The notes under the pieces: generated by a model
What the model was told of the DNA's origin: nothing
The model's input: the letters and a program-made list of their open reading frames with translations, nothing else
The model's database searches: none
Source of the DNA: Bernardetia sp.
GTDB lineage: Bacteria > Bacteroidota > Bacteroidia > Cytophagales > Bernardetiaceae
DNA: 54,796 nt
NCBI RefSeq assembly: GCF_020630935.1
Contig: NZ_JAHDIG010000011.1
Coordinates: forward strand, 1-54,796
Reading direction: 5' to 3'
Shown: positions 10,901-20,312 of the stretch, in pieces
How positions within the stretch are numbered: the stretch's first letter is position 1
Layout: the number at the start of each line of letters is the position of its first letter
Translations under genes and position numbers: made by a program

Positions 10901-11846
10901 GTGTATTAAGTTTGTTCGAACCTTCTTTCAGATAATACTGGTTTCTCAAAGAGTATGTCATTTCATTGAGGGCAATACTCAAATCATCTTTATTTCCACG
11001 TACGTTGAGTTGTACATCATAATTTCCTTGTGAAATGGCATTTGCCTTATCTACAATTTGCTTCAGACTTTTTACAATTTCATTAAAACTTTGTCCTAAC
11101 TTACCTATTTCATCATTTCTACCTCTAAGTCTAAATTCTACATTTTCTAAATCTCCTAAAGCAACTTGCTCTGCCTTTTCTTCTATAATTCTGATAGGAC
11201 GACTGATTTGTCCTCTTATCCAAAACGGAATAATTAGCGTAATGATTAATACTAAGCCTCCAAAAATACCCAAGTAAGTAAAGGTTTTACGAACCACTCT
11301 TTCGTTGTCTGTCTGTACTTGGGCAGCTATTTCTTCTTTGGTTTCGATAAGATTATCTAAGGTGGCTTTTAATTCTTTAGATTGTCTATCTAGTTTTCCA
11401 TAAATAAGCGCACTAGAACGCTGCAAATCTCCCTCATCTATGGCATATACCAAAGCTGCACGACGTAAATCTTTAAATTCTTTCAGAGAAGCTACAAACT
11501 TACTATACAGTTCAGTTTCTGCTTGTGATGTCATTTTCCCTTCCAGCTGTTCTGTCCATTTTTTTATTTTTTCCTCGTCTTCCTCTATATCTAGTCTAAA
11601 CGTTTTACGTTGAGGTAGCGAATCAGACAAAATTACATCTCTTGTCTTGACAAGTGTCATAGGATAGGCTTCTGCAATGTGTGTAAGTAGGCGCAATCCT
11701 TCAAAATGCACTTCTGATATTTCATGAGAACGCTCACGTAAATCTTCTACATACTTCAATGTTAGGACAGACATCACCCCTACCATTATTGTAATGATGA
11801 GAAAACTTATTGTTATTTTGCTTGATAAACTATTCAACCATTTCAT
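7938..11846 (-). CDS. HAMP-GAF hybrid histidine kinase with three receiver domains
   Basis: This 1302-residue hybrid kinase has two transmembrane helices (about 10-30 and 193-213) flanking a helical 4HB-type periplasmic sensor, then HAMP (about 215-270) and GAF (about 315-460). A Gln/Glu-rich coiled coil made of repeated EELQQQ units follows (about 470-560). HisKA carries H579 (NMSHELRTP), and HATPase has DTGIGIP and GTGLGLSI. Three receivers follow: REC1 (phospho-Asp in LLDLGLPD), REC2 (Asp in IVIADLKLEKG) and REC3 (LMDIMMPIMNG). An acidic Ser/Asp/Glu linker of about 70 residues precedes REC3. REC2 is the most divergent: its conserved Lys region reads IIKHPKAY. Such multi-REC kinases often act as phosphorelay integrators. 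A strong terminator follows and the gene is probably monocistronic. Confidence 0.94.
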   Translation of the reverse strand: MKWLNSLSSKITISFLIITIMVGVMSVLTLKYVEDLRERSHEISEVHFEGLRLLTHIAEAYPMTLVKTRDVILSDSLPQRKTFRLDIEEDEEKIKKWTEQLEGKMTSQAETELYSKFVASLKEFKDLRRAALVYAIDEGDLQRSSALIYGKLDRQSKELKATLDNLIETKEEIAAQVQTDNERVVRKTFTYLGIFGGLVLIITLIIPFWIRGQISRPIRIIEEKAEQVALGDLENVEFRLRGRNDEIGKLGQSFNEIVKSLKQIVDKANAISQGNYDVQLNVRGNKDDLSIALNEMTYSLRNQYYLKEGSNKLNTLLSGHFTSKEVGQKSISFLGEFLQVGCAVLYIYDEENRTLKLYSSYAFTDRDRLSHEYHLGEGVVGQVAYEKKPIMLKNIPDNSQHITTGTISKSPSSTYTFPLLYENELCGVIELASFEPFTELKKQLISSSAELISSHLYSALQSERIKNLFEVAQAAKREAQSKAKEIEKANALLKEEQMHVQQQSEELQQQNEEMQQQAEELQQTNEELQQQQEQLEKQRTELQIRNEQLTVIQTDLEEKAEELGRASKYKSEFLANMSHELRTPLNSIILLSDMLRRNSSKNLSEKEVQKCSIVYQSGNDLLNLINDILDISKIEAGKMSVNIYHFHTSELLSHLKPLFEEMARQKKLDFIVEDNAGIELFNDRDKISQVLKNFLSNAFKFTKKGSITLRVSKSNHDKLPIKISVIDTGIGIPANKQKVIFEAFQQVDGSVSREFGGTGLGLSIARELTSMLGGEVHLSSEHGKGSEFYMLLPIENHIGEEDAKKRRLDVVYDKKRKPKIKTRSNADDVAVVKEKAAERKFKRVAQLTVEDDREKLKEGDDIILIVEDNVDYANSLVEISRGLGFNSVIATTGEEFWKDIEYFNPLGVLLDLGLPDITGTELLEQIKEKPKYRHIPITIVSARDKNIELLEKGAVGYLQKPIESKAVRDEVLRLTGISHKSTKQMLIVEDDEFQQNYLLELFDKEGVVCKGVTTETAAKQELEAGNYDIVIADLKLEKGTGMGLCRFIKEHNLNIPVIIYTGKDLTASEKEEMRLYSVSVIIKHPKAYAELLEKAKIFLHQVHEQNPNINKEKNTDKSAVNAQSEEEDTKATTAFEERDDSNDHFKAVNSDDFDSIVNKSLESYLAEEADEESSDDLRGKRILIVDDDIRNVFVMTSALENHDADILEAFNGKEALEILEEETVDLVLMDIMMPIMNGFETIENIRKQDKWKNLPIIAVTAKALDEDRRKCLEIGANDYMTKPVDYVILMKLIKKHIQKQKV

Positions 11847-12223
11847 ATACTATACAGACGTTTAATTTTTGCTTGTTGGGTAGGAGAAATAGAAAACAGA
11901 TACTTTTAGGTATGATGATATTTATTTCAATCTTTAAATAAATCAATTCGGCTCAAATATCTTGCTTGTTTAGCCAAACAAAACCTTTTTTTCGACGAAT
12001 ACCAAATCAAAATCTGTTTATTTTTTATCCGAAAAATAATATAGCTTTTTCCCTTTTATTTTGCAAAAAATATTAATTCATAAATTCATTTAATCGTCGA
12101 AGTTCTGCCTTACTAACCATAACATCTTATTTATTTTACTTATTTTTGTTTTGGAGCAAATGAATTGAGTAGTCTGATTTTCATTTACCATTTATAATTT
12201 ATCATTCATAATATAGGAACGAC
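11847..12223. other. 377-bp divergent intergenic region (hybrid kinase / cdaA)
   Basis: AT-rich non-coding region that must hold the promoters of both divergent genes. For cdaA, a TATTTTTG at 12141-12148 fits the Bacteroidota -7 consensus TAnnTTTG, but no TTG was seen at the usual distance upstream. No clear -7 motif was found for the kinase. A small GTTT/AAAC hairpin is present near 11965. I see no ORF or RNA gene. Confidence 0.4.
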
Positions 12224-13048
12224 TTGTTTTTTTGTTTCAATATCGGTTTTTTGGAAGTCAAGTGGGTAGATATTTTTGATATTCTTCTTGTTGGTATCTT
12301 GATTTATAATTTCTATCAGCTTGTTAAGGGAACAGTAGCACTTCGTGTTTTTATTGGCTTTTTGTCGCTCTATTTTCTGTATCTGATTGTACAGGCAACT
12401 GAAATGGAACTCTTATCTTCTATTTTGGGACAATTTATGGGCGTAGGAGTAGTCGCTGCTGTGGTTTTGTTTCAAGACGAACTGCGTCGTTTTTTACTTT
12501 TAATAGGAAAAGCCCCAACCTTTAACTCCGAATTTTGGAATAAAATCTTTGGAAAAGATGATATAAATATACGATGGAATATTGATGCAATTGTAGATTC
12601 TACAAAAGATATGGCTCGCACAAGCACAGGCGCACTCATCGTAATTTCTCGCTTCGATGATATGGATAAATATGCTCAAACAGGCGATATTATTGATGCC
12701 AAGATTTCAAAACGCATTATCTCTTCTATTTTCTTCAAAAATAGTCCTTTACACGACGGAGCAGCAATTTTTTATAAAGGAAGAATTATGGCAGCTCGTT
12801 GCCGTTTGCCACTTTCTACCAACGAACAAATACCTGCTTCTTTAGGAATGCGCCACCGTGCTGCCATTGGAATGAGTGAGGGAACAAGTACGCTTATTTT
12901 GGTAGTTTCGGAAGAAACAGGACAAATTTCTATTGTCAAGAATGGAAAAATAAGCAAAAATCTTTCTCCCCAACAAACTCGTCAGATGCTTAACGAATAT
13001 CTTTCTGCTGAGAAAAAAGAAATTGATGATGTGGCATTGCCGAGTTAG
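12224..13048 (+). CDS. cdaA: Diadenylate cyclase (c-di-AMP synthase, CdaA type)
   Basis: This 274-residue protein is a membrane diadenylate cyclase that condenses two ATP into c-di-AMP, a regulator of osmolyte and K+ balance and of wall homeostasis. Three N-terminal transmembrane helices (about 12-95) precede the DAC domain, with catalytic LHDGA (about residue 178) and the ATP-binding RHR motif (GMRHRAAIG, about 211). The start is TTG at 12224. An in-frame stop lies at 12209, no ATG is available before the conserved IGFLEVKWVDI segment, and AGGA sits 5 nt upstream of the TTG. The gene converges with the SSS symporter with only 2 bp between them. The usual folP neighbour of Bacteroidota cdaA genes is not seen here. 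Confidence 0.93.
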   Translation: MFFCFNIGFLEVKWVDIFDILLVGILIYNFYQLVKGTVALRVFIGFLSLYFLYLIVQATEMELLSSILGQFMGVGVVAAVVLFQDELRRFLLLIGKAPTFNSEFWNKIFGKDDINIRWNIDAIVDSTKDMARTSTGALIVISRFDDMDKYAQTGDIIDAKISKRIISSIFFKNSPLHDGAAIFYKGRIMAARCRLPLSTNEQIPASLGMRHRAAIGMSEGTSTLILVVSEETGQISIVKNGKISKNLSPQQTRQMLNEYLSAEKKEIDDVALPS

Positions 13049-13050
13049 TT

Positions 13051-14535
13051 TTATTTCTTAGCCAACAAAAGCCCTAAAAATGTAAGTCCTCCATTTATTA
13101 AAATGGCTTCAAAACCAATTTTATAGTTTCCTAAGAACGTAAAATAATTAGGATTATTAACAAAATAGACAATAGCATATGTCAGAATAGGAGAAATTAT
13201 GCAAATAAAAGGTGTAAAATTATCTTTTATCTGAATTTTGGTAAACATTCCGAAAGCATATAACCCTAGTAGTGGTCCATACGTGTAGGTTGCAGCTGTA
13301 AAAATTCCATCTATAACAGCTCTATCATTATAATAATGAAAAGCCAAAATTACAGCAAGCAAAACAGCAGCAAAACCCACTTGTACTTTTAGGCGAGTAG
13401 ATTTTTTTTCTTGTTCACTTTTTTTGTAATCCTTTTCTGTCATTGCTGTTTGATATTCTTCAAAACCTAAAAAATCAACACAAAAAGATGTAGTAAGAGC
13501 TGTCAGAGCCGAATCTGCACTAGAATATGCTGCTGCAATAATTCCTATCAAAAATAAAATTCCTGCAAGTGCTGGCAAGTGTTGTTGAGCAATAATAGGA
13601 TATAAATCATCTGTTCGTTCTGGAATAGCAATTCCTTTGCTTTCTGCATACATATATAACAACACACCCATCACAAGGAATAACAAATTGACAAAAACGA
13701 GTACAATACTAAACCAAAAGATATTTTTTTGAGATTCGCCTAGTGTTCGGCAAGAAAGATTTTTTTGCATCATATCTTGGTCTAGCCCTGTCATTGTGAT
13801 GGCAATAAAAGCTCCTGCCAAAAATTGCTTGTAGAAATTTTCAGGCGTATTGATGTCCCAAAAAAAGATTTTACTCATTTTGCTACCCGAAACGGAAGTA
13901 TAAATTTCTGAAACTGAAGTCAGTCCTAGTTCTTTACCTATTATTACAATCGTAATTCCGACAGCAAGTAGCATAAAAAGGGTTTGAAGTGTATCTGTCC
14001 AAACAATCGTTTTGATGCCTCCTTGAAAAGTGTAGAGCAACACTAAAATAATAGTAACTAAAACAGCTATTTCAAAAGGAATCCCTAAAGGTTCAAAGAG
14101 AAAAATTTGCAATACACCAGCAGCTAAAAACAGACGAAAAGCTGAACCAATCACACGAGACAAAATAAAAAAACTTGCTCCTGTTTTATAAGACCAAAAC
14201 CCAAAACGGTTGTTCAAATATTGGTAAATGGATGTTAGATTATGTTTGTAATATAGAGGAAGCAATACCGTTGCAATGACTAAATACCCTAAAAGATACC
14301 CAAAGACAATTTGCATATAGCTAAACGCATTTATGCCCACCTTCCCTGGTATAGAAATAAAAGTTACTCCAGAAAGTGATGCTCCAATCATTCCGAAGGC
14401 GACTAAATACCAAGGTGCATTCCGATTGGCTGTAAAGAAAGTTTCGGTAGTTGCGCCTCTTGAAGTTCGCCAAGAAATAAAAAATAGAACACCAAAATAG
14501 GCAATCAGTACGAATAGGGTAGTTTGTGGAGACAT
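13051..14535 (-). CDS. Sodium:solute symporter (SSS family)
   Basis: A polytopic membrane protein with about 13 hydrophobic segments and SSS-family hallmarks: RTSRGATTETFFTANRNAPW after TM1 and FGMIGASLSGVTFISIPG in the second segment. Other matches are the TYTFQGGIKTIVWTD-like loop (LLYTFQGGIKTIVWTDTLQ region) and AAAYSSADSALTALTTSF late in the core. These fit Na+-coupled uptake of an organic solute. The frame is open to a TTG at 14595, but the ATG at 14535 (MSPQTTLF) places the first helix at the usual distance from the terminus and gives 494 residues; an ATG at 14541 is also possible. The substrate cannot be told from sequence. It converges with cdaA, and no terminator is visible between them. 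Confidence 0.88.
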   Translation of the reverse strand: MSPQTTLFVLIAYFGVLFFISWRTSRGATTETFFTANRNAPWYLVAFGMIGASLSGVTFISIPGKVGINAFSYMQIVFGYLLGYLVIATVLLPLYYKHNLTSIYQYLNNRFGFWSYKTGASFFILSRVIGSAFRLFLAAGVLQIFLFEPLGIPFEIAVLVTIILVLLYTFQGGIKTIVWTDTLQTLFMLLAVGITIVIIGKELGLTSVSEIYTSVSGSKMSKIFFWDINTPENFYKQFLAGAFIAITMTGLDQDMMQKNLSCRTLGESQKNIFWFSIVLVFVNLLFLVMGVLLYMYAESKGIAIPERTDDLYPIIAQQHLPALAGILFLIGIIAAAYSSADSALTALTTSFCVDFLGFEEYQTAMTEKDYKKSEQEKKSTRLKVQVGFAAVLLAVILAFHYYNDRAVIDGIFTAATYTYGPLLGLYAFGMFTKIQIKDNFTPFICIISPILTYAIVYFVNNPNYFTFLGNYKIGFEAILINGGLTFLGLLLAKK

Positions 14536-14662
14536 TTGCATTGGATAGCACACCATTTGGTGTGTGAATAGTTTTTTTAGAAAAGAAAAATCCAAATTTA
14601 CAATAAAGAGGAGAATACTTAAAATCCTTATTTATTCTAACTAATAAACTCTTTGTTTTTGG

Positions 14663-14670
14663 TATCTTTG
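14663..14670 (+). promoter_or_regulatory. Candidate -7 element for the acyltransferase
   Basis: TATCTTTG matches the Bacteroidota TAnnTTTG -7 consensus and lies 27 bp upstream of the chosen ATG at 14698. No TTG is present 19-21 bp further upstream, so only half of the promoter is supported. Confidence 0.35.
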
Positions 14671-14697
14671 AATTTTATATTTCAAACTATAATTTTA

Positions 14698-15768
14698 ATG
14701 ATTCTAGCAGATAATATCCATACCAAAAGTAATAGTTTGGGTTTCTTACGCTCTCTTTTGGCTTCTATTGTTGTCGTACATCATGCCTTTCGTTTACGTT
14801 CTAATGAACCCTATTTTTGGGAAGATTTTTTTCCATTATCATTTGGGACATTAGGAGTATATGGCTTTTTTGTGATTAGTGGTTATCTCATTACGGCTAG
14901 TTTCGAACACTCTAGCTCTACTGTTAATTTTGTATGGAGGAGGCTATTACGCATTTTTCCAGCTTTTTGGATATGTTTGTTGCTCACTATTTTTTTGTTT
15001 GCCCCCCTAACACATTATTTTACTTATGGTAGTTTAGAAAACTACTTTACTGGTTTTGCTTCTCCTCCCCTTTCATATTTCTACAAAAATATATTTTTAT
15101 CCATCAATCAAATTGATATTAATAACATAATGCAAAAAAATGTAGGAGCAGGAAATATGTTAGGAGCAGTATTTAATGGTTCGCTTTGGACACTAATACA
15201 CGAGTTTCGTTTATATATTATTACAGCATTGATTGGTATAGTAGCATTTTATAAAACAAAAAAATATTATGTGTTTTATATTATATATTTTCTATATGTT
15301 GTTGTTCATTATGCTGACCCTGTAGAGGGAAGACTTTTCTTTAAATTATATACTGATAAAGCTACTATTATTCTTCCGATTTATTTTTTTGCAGGCAGTA
15401 CGCTTTATCTCCTTCGAAACAAGATAAAAATAAACTATATTCTACTCAGCTTAGCTATTTTGATTACCATCATAGCACACTATACAGGTTTATTTTACTA
15501 TATTTTTCCATTTTCGCTTACTTACATTCTGATATGGTTGGCTGTCAAATTACCCTTTAAAGATTGGGAAAGAAAATATGGTGATTATTCTTATGGGATT
15601 TATATCTATCATTTTGTTATTCAACAGTCTTTATTAGTTGCAGGATTTACGTATCTGAATACTATCTCTTTCTTTTTATTATCGTTTTGTATAGCTCTTT
15701 TTTTTGCTTATTTAAGTTGGAAGTTGATAGAAAAACCATCTTTAAAACTAAAGAATAAGTTTTCATAA
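14698..15768 (+). CDS. Acyltransferase 3 family membrane protein
   Basis: This protein of about 356 residues has ten or so transmembrane helices and the Acyl_transf_3 pattern. An N-terminal FLRSLLASIVVVHHAFRL carries the conserved His pair, GFFVISGYLITASF follows TM2, and the RRLLRIFPAFW element leads into TM3. YGDYSYGIYIYHFVIQQ is the C-terminal signature. Such enzymes transfer acyl groups to sugars of O-antigen, capsule or exported glycans. The reading frame extends to a TTG at 14653, but the ATG at 14698 follows a -7-like motif and sits closer to the conserved start. The gene is monocistronic, with a shared terminator 3 bp after its stop. The acceptor is unknown. Confidence 0.9.
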   Translation: MILADNIHTKSNSLGFLRSLLASIVVVHHAFRLRSNEPYFWEDFFPLSFGTLGVYGFFVISGYLITASFEHSSSTVNFVWRRLLRIFPAFWICLLLTIFLFAPLTHYFTYGSLENYFTGFASPPLSYFYKNIFLSINQIDINNIMQKNVGAGNMLGAVFNGSLWTLIHEFRLYIITALIGIVAFYKTKKYYVFYIIYFLYVVVHYADPVEGRLFFKLYTDKATIILPIYFFAGSTLYLLRNKIKINYILLSLAILITIIAHYTGLFYYIFPFSLTYILIWLAVKLPFKDWERKYGDYSYGIYIYHFVIQQSLLVAGFTYLNTISFFLLSFCIALFFAYLSWKLIEKPSLKLKNKFS

Positions 15769-15771
15769 TCA

Positions 15772-15805
15772 AAAAAAGCAAGTCCGTTTCCGAACTTGCT
15801 TTTTT
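15772..15805. terminator. Bidirectional terminator, acyltransferase / aconitase
   Basis: A stem of 12 bp (AAAAAAGCAAGT at 15772-15783 with ACTTGCTTTTTT at 15794-15805) ends in T-runs on both strands. It lies between two convergent stop codons (15768 and 15845) and can serve both genes. Confidence 0.88.
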
Positions 15806-15844
15806 GTTTTATAAAATTTCACAGACTAAAGTCTATGCTACATT

Positions 15845-18115
15845 TTAAGCATTTTGCTTCTTAATCAAATTCAAGGCAGACCCTTCTTTGAACCACTCAA
15901 TCTGACTTTGATTATAAGAATGGTTAAGTTTGATAGTATCTGTTGAACCGTCCTTGTGTTTTACTTCCAATGTAAGTTGTTTGTTTGGAGCAAATTCATT
16001 CAAATCTGTAAATGTGAATGAATCATCTTCTTGAATCAAATCATAATCTGCTTCATTGGCAAACGTAAGACCAAGCATACCTTGTTTTTTAAGGTTTGTT
16101 TCGTGAATACGTGCAAAAGATTTTACAATCACAGCCACAACGCCCAAATGACGAGGCTCCATAGCAGCGTGTTCTCTTGAAGAACCTTCGCCATAGTTAT
16201 GGTCACCCACAACGATAGAAGGAACTCCAGCAGCTTTGTAAGCTCTAGCCGTAGCAGGAACAGCACCATATTCGCCAGTAAGCTGATTCTTTACATTGTC
16301 GGTTGCTTTATTGAAAGCATTTACAGCACCGATAAGACAGTTGTTAGAAATATTATCTAAATGTCCACGGAAGCGTAACCAAGGACCAGCCATAGAAATA
16401 TGGTCTGTCGTACATTTTCCAAACGCTTTGATAAGTAATTTAGCATCTTTGATGTCTGTACCGATAGGCTCAAATGGAGTAAGAAGTTGCAAACGCTCCG
16501 ACTCTGGAGAAACTACTACTTCTACATTAGAACCATCTTCTACTGGAGCTTGGAAACCTGCATCTTCTACATCAAATCCTTTTGATGGAAGTTCGTCTCC
16601 TACTGGCTCGTCTAGTAATACTTCTTCACCTGTTTTGGTTTTGAGTTTGTCTTTGGTTGGGTCAAAGTCCAAACGACCAGAAATAGCAATCGCTGCTACC
16701 AATTCTGGAGAAGTTACGAAGGCATGTGTATTTGGGTTACCATCTGCACGCTTTGCAAAGTTTCTATTAAATGAGTGAACGATAGAGTTCTTTGGCGCAT
16801 TTTTAGGGTCTGAATATCTTGCCCACTGTCCAATACAAGGACCACAAGCGTTTGTAAATATTTTAGCTCCTAATTCTTCAAAAGTACCTAATAAGCCATC
16901 TCTTTCAGCTGTGAAGCGAACTTGTTCCGAACCTGGGTTGATTCCAAACTCTGCTTTTACTTCAATGCCTTTGTCCACAGCTTGTTTTGCAATAGAAGCT
17001 GCTCTTGATAAATCTTCATACGAAGAGTTAGTACAAGAACCAATAAGTCCCCATTCTACGTCTAAAGGCCAGCCATTTGCTTCAGCTTTTTCTTTTACGT
17101 CTGTTCCTGCTTCAGAAGCAATATCTGGAGAAAAAGGACCATTCAAATGAGGTTTTAATTCGCTCAAGTTGATTTCGATAACTTGGTCGAAATATTTTTC
17201 TGGGTTAGCATATACTTCGTCATCACCTGTCAAGTATTCAGCTACTTCGTTGGCTGCATCTGCCACAGCATCACGACCTGTTGCACGGAGATAACGCTCC
17301 ATAGATTCGTCGTAACCGAAAGTAGAAGTAGTTGCTCCAATTTCTGCACCCATATTACAGATAGTTCCTTTACCTGTACAAGACATAGATTTTGCACCTT
17401 CTCCGAAATACTCAACGATAGCACCCGTTCCACCTTTTACAGTAAGGATTCCAGCTACTTTCAAGATAACATCTTTTGGCGCAGACCAACCAGAAAGTTT
17501 TCCAGTAAGTTTTACACCAATAAGTTTTGGAAATTTGAGTTCCCAAGGCATACCTGCCATCACATCCACAGCATCAGCTCCACCAACACCAATGGCTACC
17601 ATTCCAAGACCACCAGCATTTACAGTATGAGAGTCTGTACCAATCATCATTCCCCCAGGGAAAGCATAGTTTTCTAATACTACTTGGTGGATAATTCCTG
17701 CTCCTGGTTTCCAAAATCCGATACCGTATTTGTTAGAAACAGAAGAAAGGAAATCAAATACTTCTGAGCTTGTTTTGTTGGCGTGAGCTAAATCTTTAGC
17801 AGCACCTTCTTTTGCTTGGATAAGGTGGTCGCAGTGAACTGTTGTAGGAACAGCTACCTTGTTTTTTCCTGCTTGCATAAATTGCAAAAGAGCCATTTGA
17901 GCTGTCGCATCTTGACAAGCAATACGGTCTGGTGCAAAATCCACATAATCTACTCCTCTTTTAAACGCCGTTGTAGGCTCTCCATCCCAAAGGTGGTTGT
18001 ATAAAATTTTCTCTGCTAAAGTTAGGGGTCTGCCTACCACTTCTTTTGCTTTATCTACACGAGATTTAAGGTTCGCATAGACGCTTTTCATCATATCTAA
18101 ATCGTAAAGAGCCAT
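15845..18115 (-). CDS. Aconitate hydratase (mitochondrial-type)
   Basis: This 756-residue aconitase interconverts citrate and isocitrate in the TCA cycle through a [4Fe-4S] cluster. Cluster cysteines appear in [15 protein letters not shown] and in [35 protein letters not shown] and [21 protein letters not shown] are family signatures, and the swivel domain has [20 protein letters not shown]. The length and the N-terminus ([14 protein letters not shown]) fit the mitochondrial-like clade common in Bacteroidota rather than AcnA (about 890) or AcnB. It lies downstream of gltX on the same strand but is separated by a terminator and 322 bp, so it has its own promoter. A hairpin-forming repeat lies in that promoter region. 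Confidence 0.96.
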   Translation of the reverse strand: MALYDLDMMKSVYANLKSRVDKAKEVVGRPLTLAEKILYNHLWDGEPTTAFKRGVDYVDFAPDRIACQDATAQMALLQFMQAGKNKVAVPTTVHCDHLIQAKEGAAKDLAHANKTSSEVFDFLSSVSNKYGIGFWKPGAGIIHQVVLENYAFPGGMMIGTDSHTVNAGGLGMVAIGVGGADAVDVMAGMPWELKFPKLIGVKLTGKLSGWSAPKDVILKVAGILTVKGGTGAIVEYFGEGAKSMSCTGKGTICNMGAEIGATTSTFGYDESMERYLRATGRDAVADAANEVAEYLTGDDEVYANPEKYFDQVIEINLSELKPHLNGPFSPDIASEAGTDVKEKAEANGWPLDVEWGLIGSCTNSSYEDLSRAASIAKQAVDKGIEVKAEFGINPGSEQVRFTAERDGLLGTFEELGAKIFTNACGPCIGQWARYSDPKNAPKNSIVHSFNRNFAKRADGNPNTHAFVTSPELVAAIAISGRLDFDPTKDKLKTKTGEEVLLDEPVGDELPSKGFDVEDAGFQAPVEDGSNVEVVVSPESERLQLLTPFEPIGTDIKDAKLLIKAFGKCTTDHISMAGPWLRFRGHLDNISNNCLIGAVNAFNKATDNVKNQLTGEYGAVPATARAYKAAGVPSIVVGDHNYGEGSSREHAAMEPRHLGVVAVIVKSFARIHETNLKKQGMLGLTFANEADYDLIQEDDSFTFTDLNEFAPNKQLTLEVKHKDGSTDTIKLNHSYNQSQIEWFKEGSALNLIKKQNA

Positions 18116-18224
18116 TTGGTTTATTTTTTATTTTAAAAGTAAAAGAATTTCAAAGAGATAACTACTACTTTAAAAAATAGTTGGAAATAGTTAAAAGTAG
18201 ATAGTTTTTGAGAAAAATTATTAG

Positions 18225-18272
18225 GATTGATGTGTGTTTTTGTTTCAACTAGAAAATTACACACAACTAATC
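18225..18272. repeat. Imperfect inverted repeat upstream of aconitase
   Basis: GATTGATGTGTGT (18225-18237) is nearly complementary to ACACACAACTAATC (18259-18272), with a 21-nt loop. It lies about 110 bp before the aconitase start codon, within the 322-bp gltX-aconitase gap (18116-18437). The remaining sequence there is AT-rich with repeated AAATAGTT-like words and no ORF. It could be a regulator site or a leader hairpin; neither is proven. Confidence 0.35.
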
Positions 18273-18377
18273 AAATTATCAATTTCTTTGCTTGTTTGAC
18301 TATTAATTAGAATGATTCTAAAATAAGATAGTTGTATTTTGTTTTTTTATAGTCTTCGTTTTAATAACGGACATAAC

Positions 18378-18416
18378 AAAACAAGCCCTAATCCTATAAA
18401 AATAGAATTAGGGCTT
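18378..18416 (-). terminator. Intrinsic terminator of gltX
   Basis: A 10-bp stem (AAGCCCTAAT at 18383-18392 with ATTAGGGCTT at 18407-18416) is extended inside by CTAT/ATAG. On the minus strand it is followed by GTTTTGTT. It lies 21 bp beyond the gltX stop codon. Confidence 0.8.
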
Positions 18417-18437
18417 AAGATTTTATTAAAAAACAGC

Positions 18438-19979
18438 TTACGCTTTTACTTCAAGCTCGTCTATTGCTTTTTCAATTCTATGGATAACTTCTTCTTTTCC
18501 TAAAAGAACAGCAATTTCCATCAAATCAGGTCCTGAACCTGCCCCAGTCAGAGACAAACGCAAAGGAAGCATCACAGCACCCATTTTGACACCTGCGTTT
18601 TTAGCAGCGTCGTTTACGAGTTGTTTGGTCTGTGTCTCGTCTTCTAAAGAATCTGTATTTTTCAAGATTTCTACCAGTGCAGAAAGTCCTTTTACTGCAT
18701 CAGCATTCCATTTTTTGGCAACTAACTGCTCATCGTATTCAGAAGGAGCTTGCAAAAATACTTTAGAACCTTCCCAAAAGTCACTCAAGAAAACAGCTCT
18801 TTCTTTTAGCATTTCGGCTAGTTTTTCTAAATAAGTTCTGTCAGCCAAAGAATTAGAAACTATCATTGATGCTAAATAATCGGCAATTTCGCTGTTAGGC
18901 TTGTTGCGTAAATACTGCTGATTGAACCATTTTGCTTTATCAAAATCAAATCTTGCTCCTGCTTTATTTACTCTAGCAATATCAAATTTTTCGATGAGTT
19001 CTTCCATTGAGAAAATCTCTTCATTGTTCCCTGGGTTCCATCCTAAAAGTGCTAAAAAGTTTACCACAGCAGCAGATTCAAATCCCCACTCTCTAAAACC
19101 TTCAAATTTATCTTCAATTCCATTTCCATTCCACTCTAAAGGAAAAACTGGCATACCAAATTTTGCTCCATCACGCTTAGAGAGTTTTCCATTTCCGTCT
19201 GGTTTCAAAATCAAAGGCAAGTGAGCAAATCTTGGCATGGTATCTTCCCAACCTAAATAGCGATACAAAAGTACGTGCAACGGTGCAGACGGCAACCACT
19301 CTTCCCCACGAATAACGTGCGTAATTTTCATCAAATGGTCATCAACAACGTTTGCCAAGTGATATGTCGGCATTCCGTCAGATTTCAATAAAACTTTATC
19401 ATCAATAGCTGAAGAGTGAACTACTACCCAGCTACGAATCATGTCGTTTAATCTTACCTCTTCTTTACGTGGAATTTTGAGACGAATTACATAAGGCGTT
19501 CCATTTTCCAAAAGTTTTTTTGTTTCATCTTCTGGCAAAGTCAAAGAATTACGCATTTGTGTACGAGTAATACTGTTGTATTGAGGAGAAGCCACACCTG
19601 CATTTTTGAGGCGTTCTTTCATTGCCTCTAACTCTTCTGATGTATCAAAGGCATAGTAAGCATGTCCTTTTTCTACAAGCTGCATTGCATAGTCTTTGTA
19701 CATATCTTTTCGCTCCGACTGGCGATAAGGTGCATACTCTCCTCCGTGCTTAGGACTTTCAGTTGGCGAAATTCCCACCCACTCTAAGGCTTCCATAATA
19801 TATTCTTCTGCTCCTTCTACAAAACGAGTTTGGTCGGTATCTTCAATACGGACAATAAACTCTCCACCATGTTTTTTGGCAAACAAATAATTAAAAAGGG
19901 CAGTACGAACTCCTCCAATATGCAATGCACCTGTTGGAGAAGGCGCAAAACGAACTCTTACATTAGTATCTTTACTCAT
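18438..19979 (-). CDS. gltX: Glutamyl-tRNA synthetase
   Basis: This 513-residue class I aminoacyl-tRNA synthetase charges tRNA-Glu. The HIGH box is in FAPSPTGALHIGGVRTALFN near the N-terminus, and the KMSKS box appears as KLSKRDGAKFG. HVIRGEEWLPSAPLHVLLY before it is typical of discriminating or non-discriminating GluRS. The C-terminal helical anticodon-binding region ends with the conserved LPLRLSLTGAGSGPDLMEIAVLLG signature (a V or R variant of the family's LR-A-TG-GP). Length is standard. The gene is monocistronic, with a terminator just after it and a possible -7 element about 50 bp before the ATG. Confidence 0.97.
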   Translation of the reverse strand: MSKDTNVRVRFAPSPTGALHIGGVRTALFNYLFAKKHGGEFIVRIEDTDQTRFVEGAEEYIMEALEWVGISPTESPKHGGEYAPYRQSERKDMYKDYAMQLVEKGHAYYAFDTSEELEAMKERLKNAGVASPQYNSITRTQMRNSLTLPEDETKKLLENGTPYVIRLKIPRKEEVRLNDMIRSWVVVHSSAIDDKVLLKSDGMPTYHLANVVDDHLMKITHVIRGEEWLPSAPLHVLLYRYLGWEDTMPRFAHLPLILKPDGNGKLSKRDGAKFGMPVFPLEWNGNGIEDKFEGFREWGFESAAVVNFLALLGWNPGNNEEIFSMEELIEKFDIARVNKAGARFDFDKAKWFNQQYLRNKPNSEIADYLASMIVSNSLADRTYLEKLAEMLKERAVFLSDFWEGSKVFLQAPSEYDEQLVAKKWNADAVKGLSALVEILKNTDSLEDETQTKQLVNDAAKNAGVKMGAVMLPLRLSLTGAGSGPDLMEIAVLLGKEEVIHRIEKAIDELEVKA

Positions 19980-20029
19980 AAAGGTAATTTTCTATATGTT
20001 GTATTTTGATAGATTTCTATTTTGAAGCA

Positions 20030-20037
20030 CAAATTTA
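20030..20037 (-). promoter_or_regulatory. Candidate -7 element for gltX
   Basis: The minus strand reads TAAATTTG, matching TAnnTTTG, about 50 bp upstream of the gltX ATG. No TTG was seen at -33 spacing, so this is tentative. Confidence 0.3.
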
Positions 20038-20312
20038 CAAAAAATAATATGGCTTCTGTGTAGTTTTTATTTTAACTTGCTATTAGACTTTTGGGTTCAT
20101 TTATTTACCTTTCAACTTGATATTTTTAAATCAGCAGAAAATTTTATGGTAGCAAATTATAAGTAGTTAGCTGGTATAATTTTGTTATTTTCAAAAGCTA
20201 GTGCAATTTTATAAAAAGTTGAATTTTAACTTTGTCAAGGGTCTTTTCGAAGAAAAAAACAGACCTTGACAATAGTTTTTATAAACTAAATTGTACTACT
20301 CAACTACTTAAA

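Noticed and set aside
14536-14595. Extended TTG start for the SSS symporter
   Set aside because: The extra 20 residues are not typical of the family, which normally begins just before the first helix; ATG at 14535 is better placed.
17183-17677. 164-codon plus-strand frame opposite aconitase
   Set aside because: Ser/His/Cys-rich composition, lies wholly within the conserved aconitase gene on the other strand, and has no recognisable domain.
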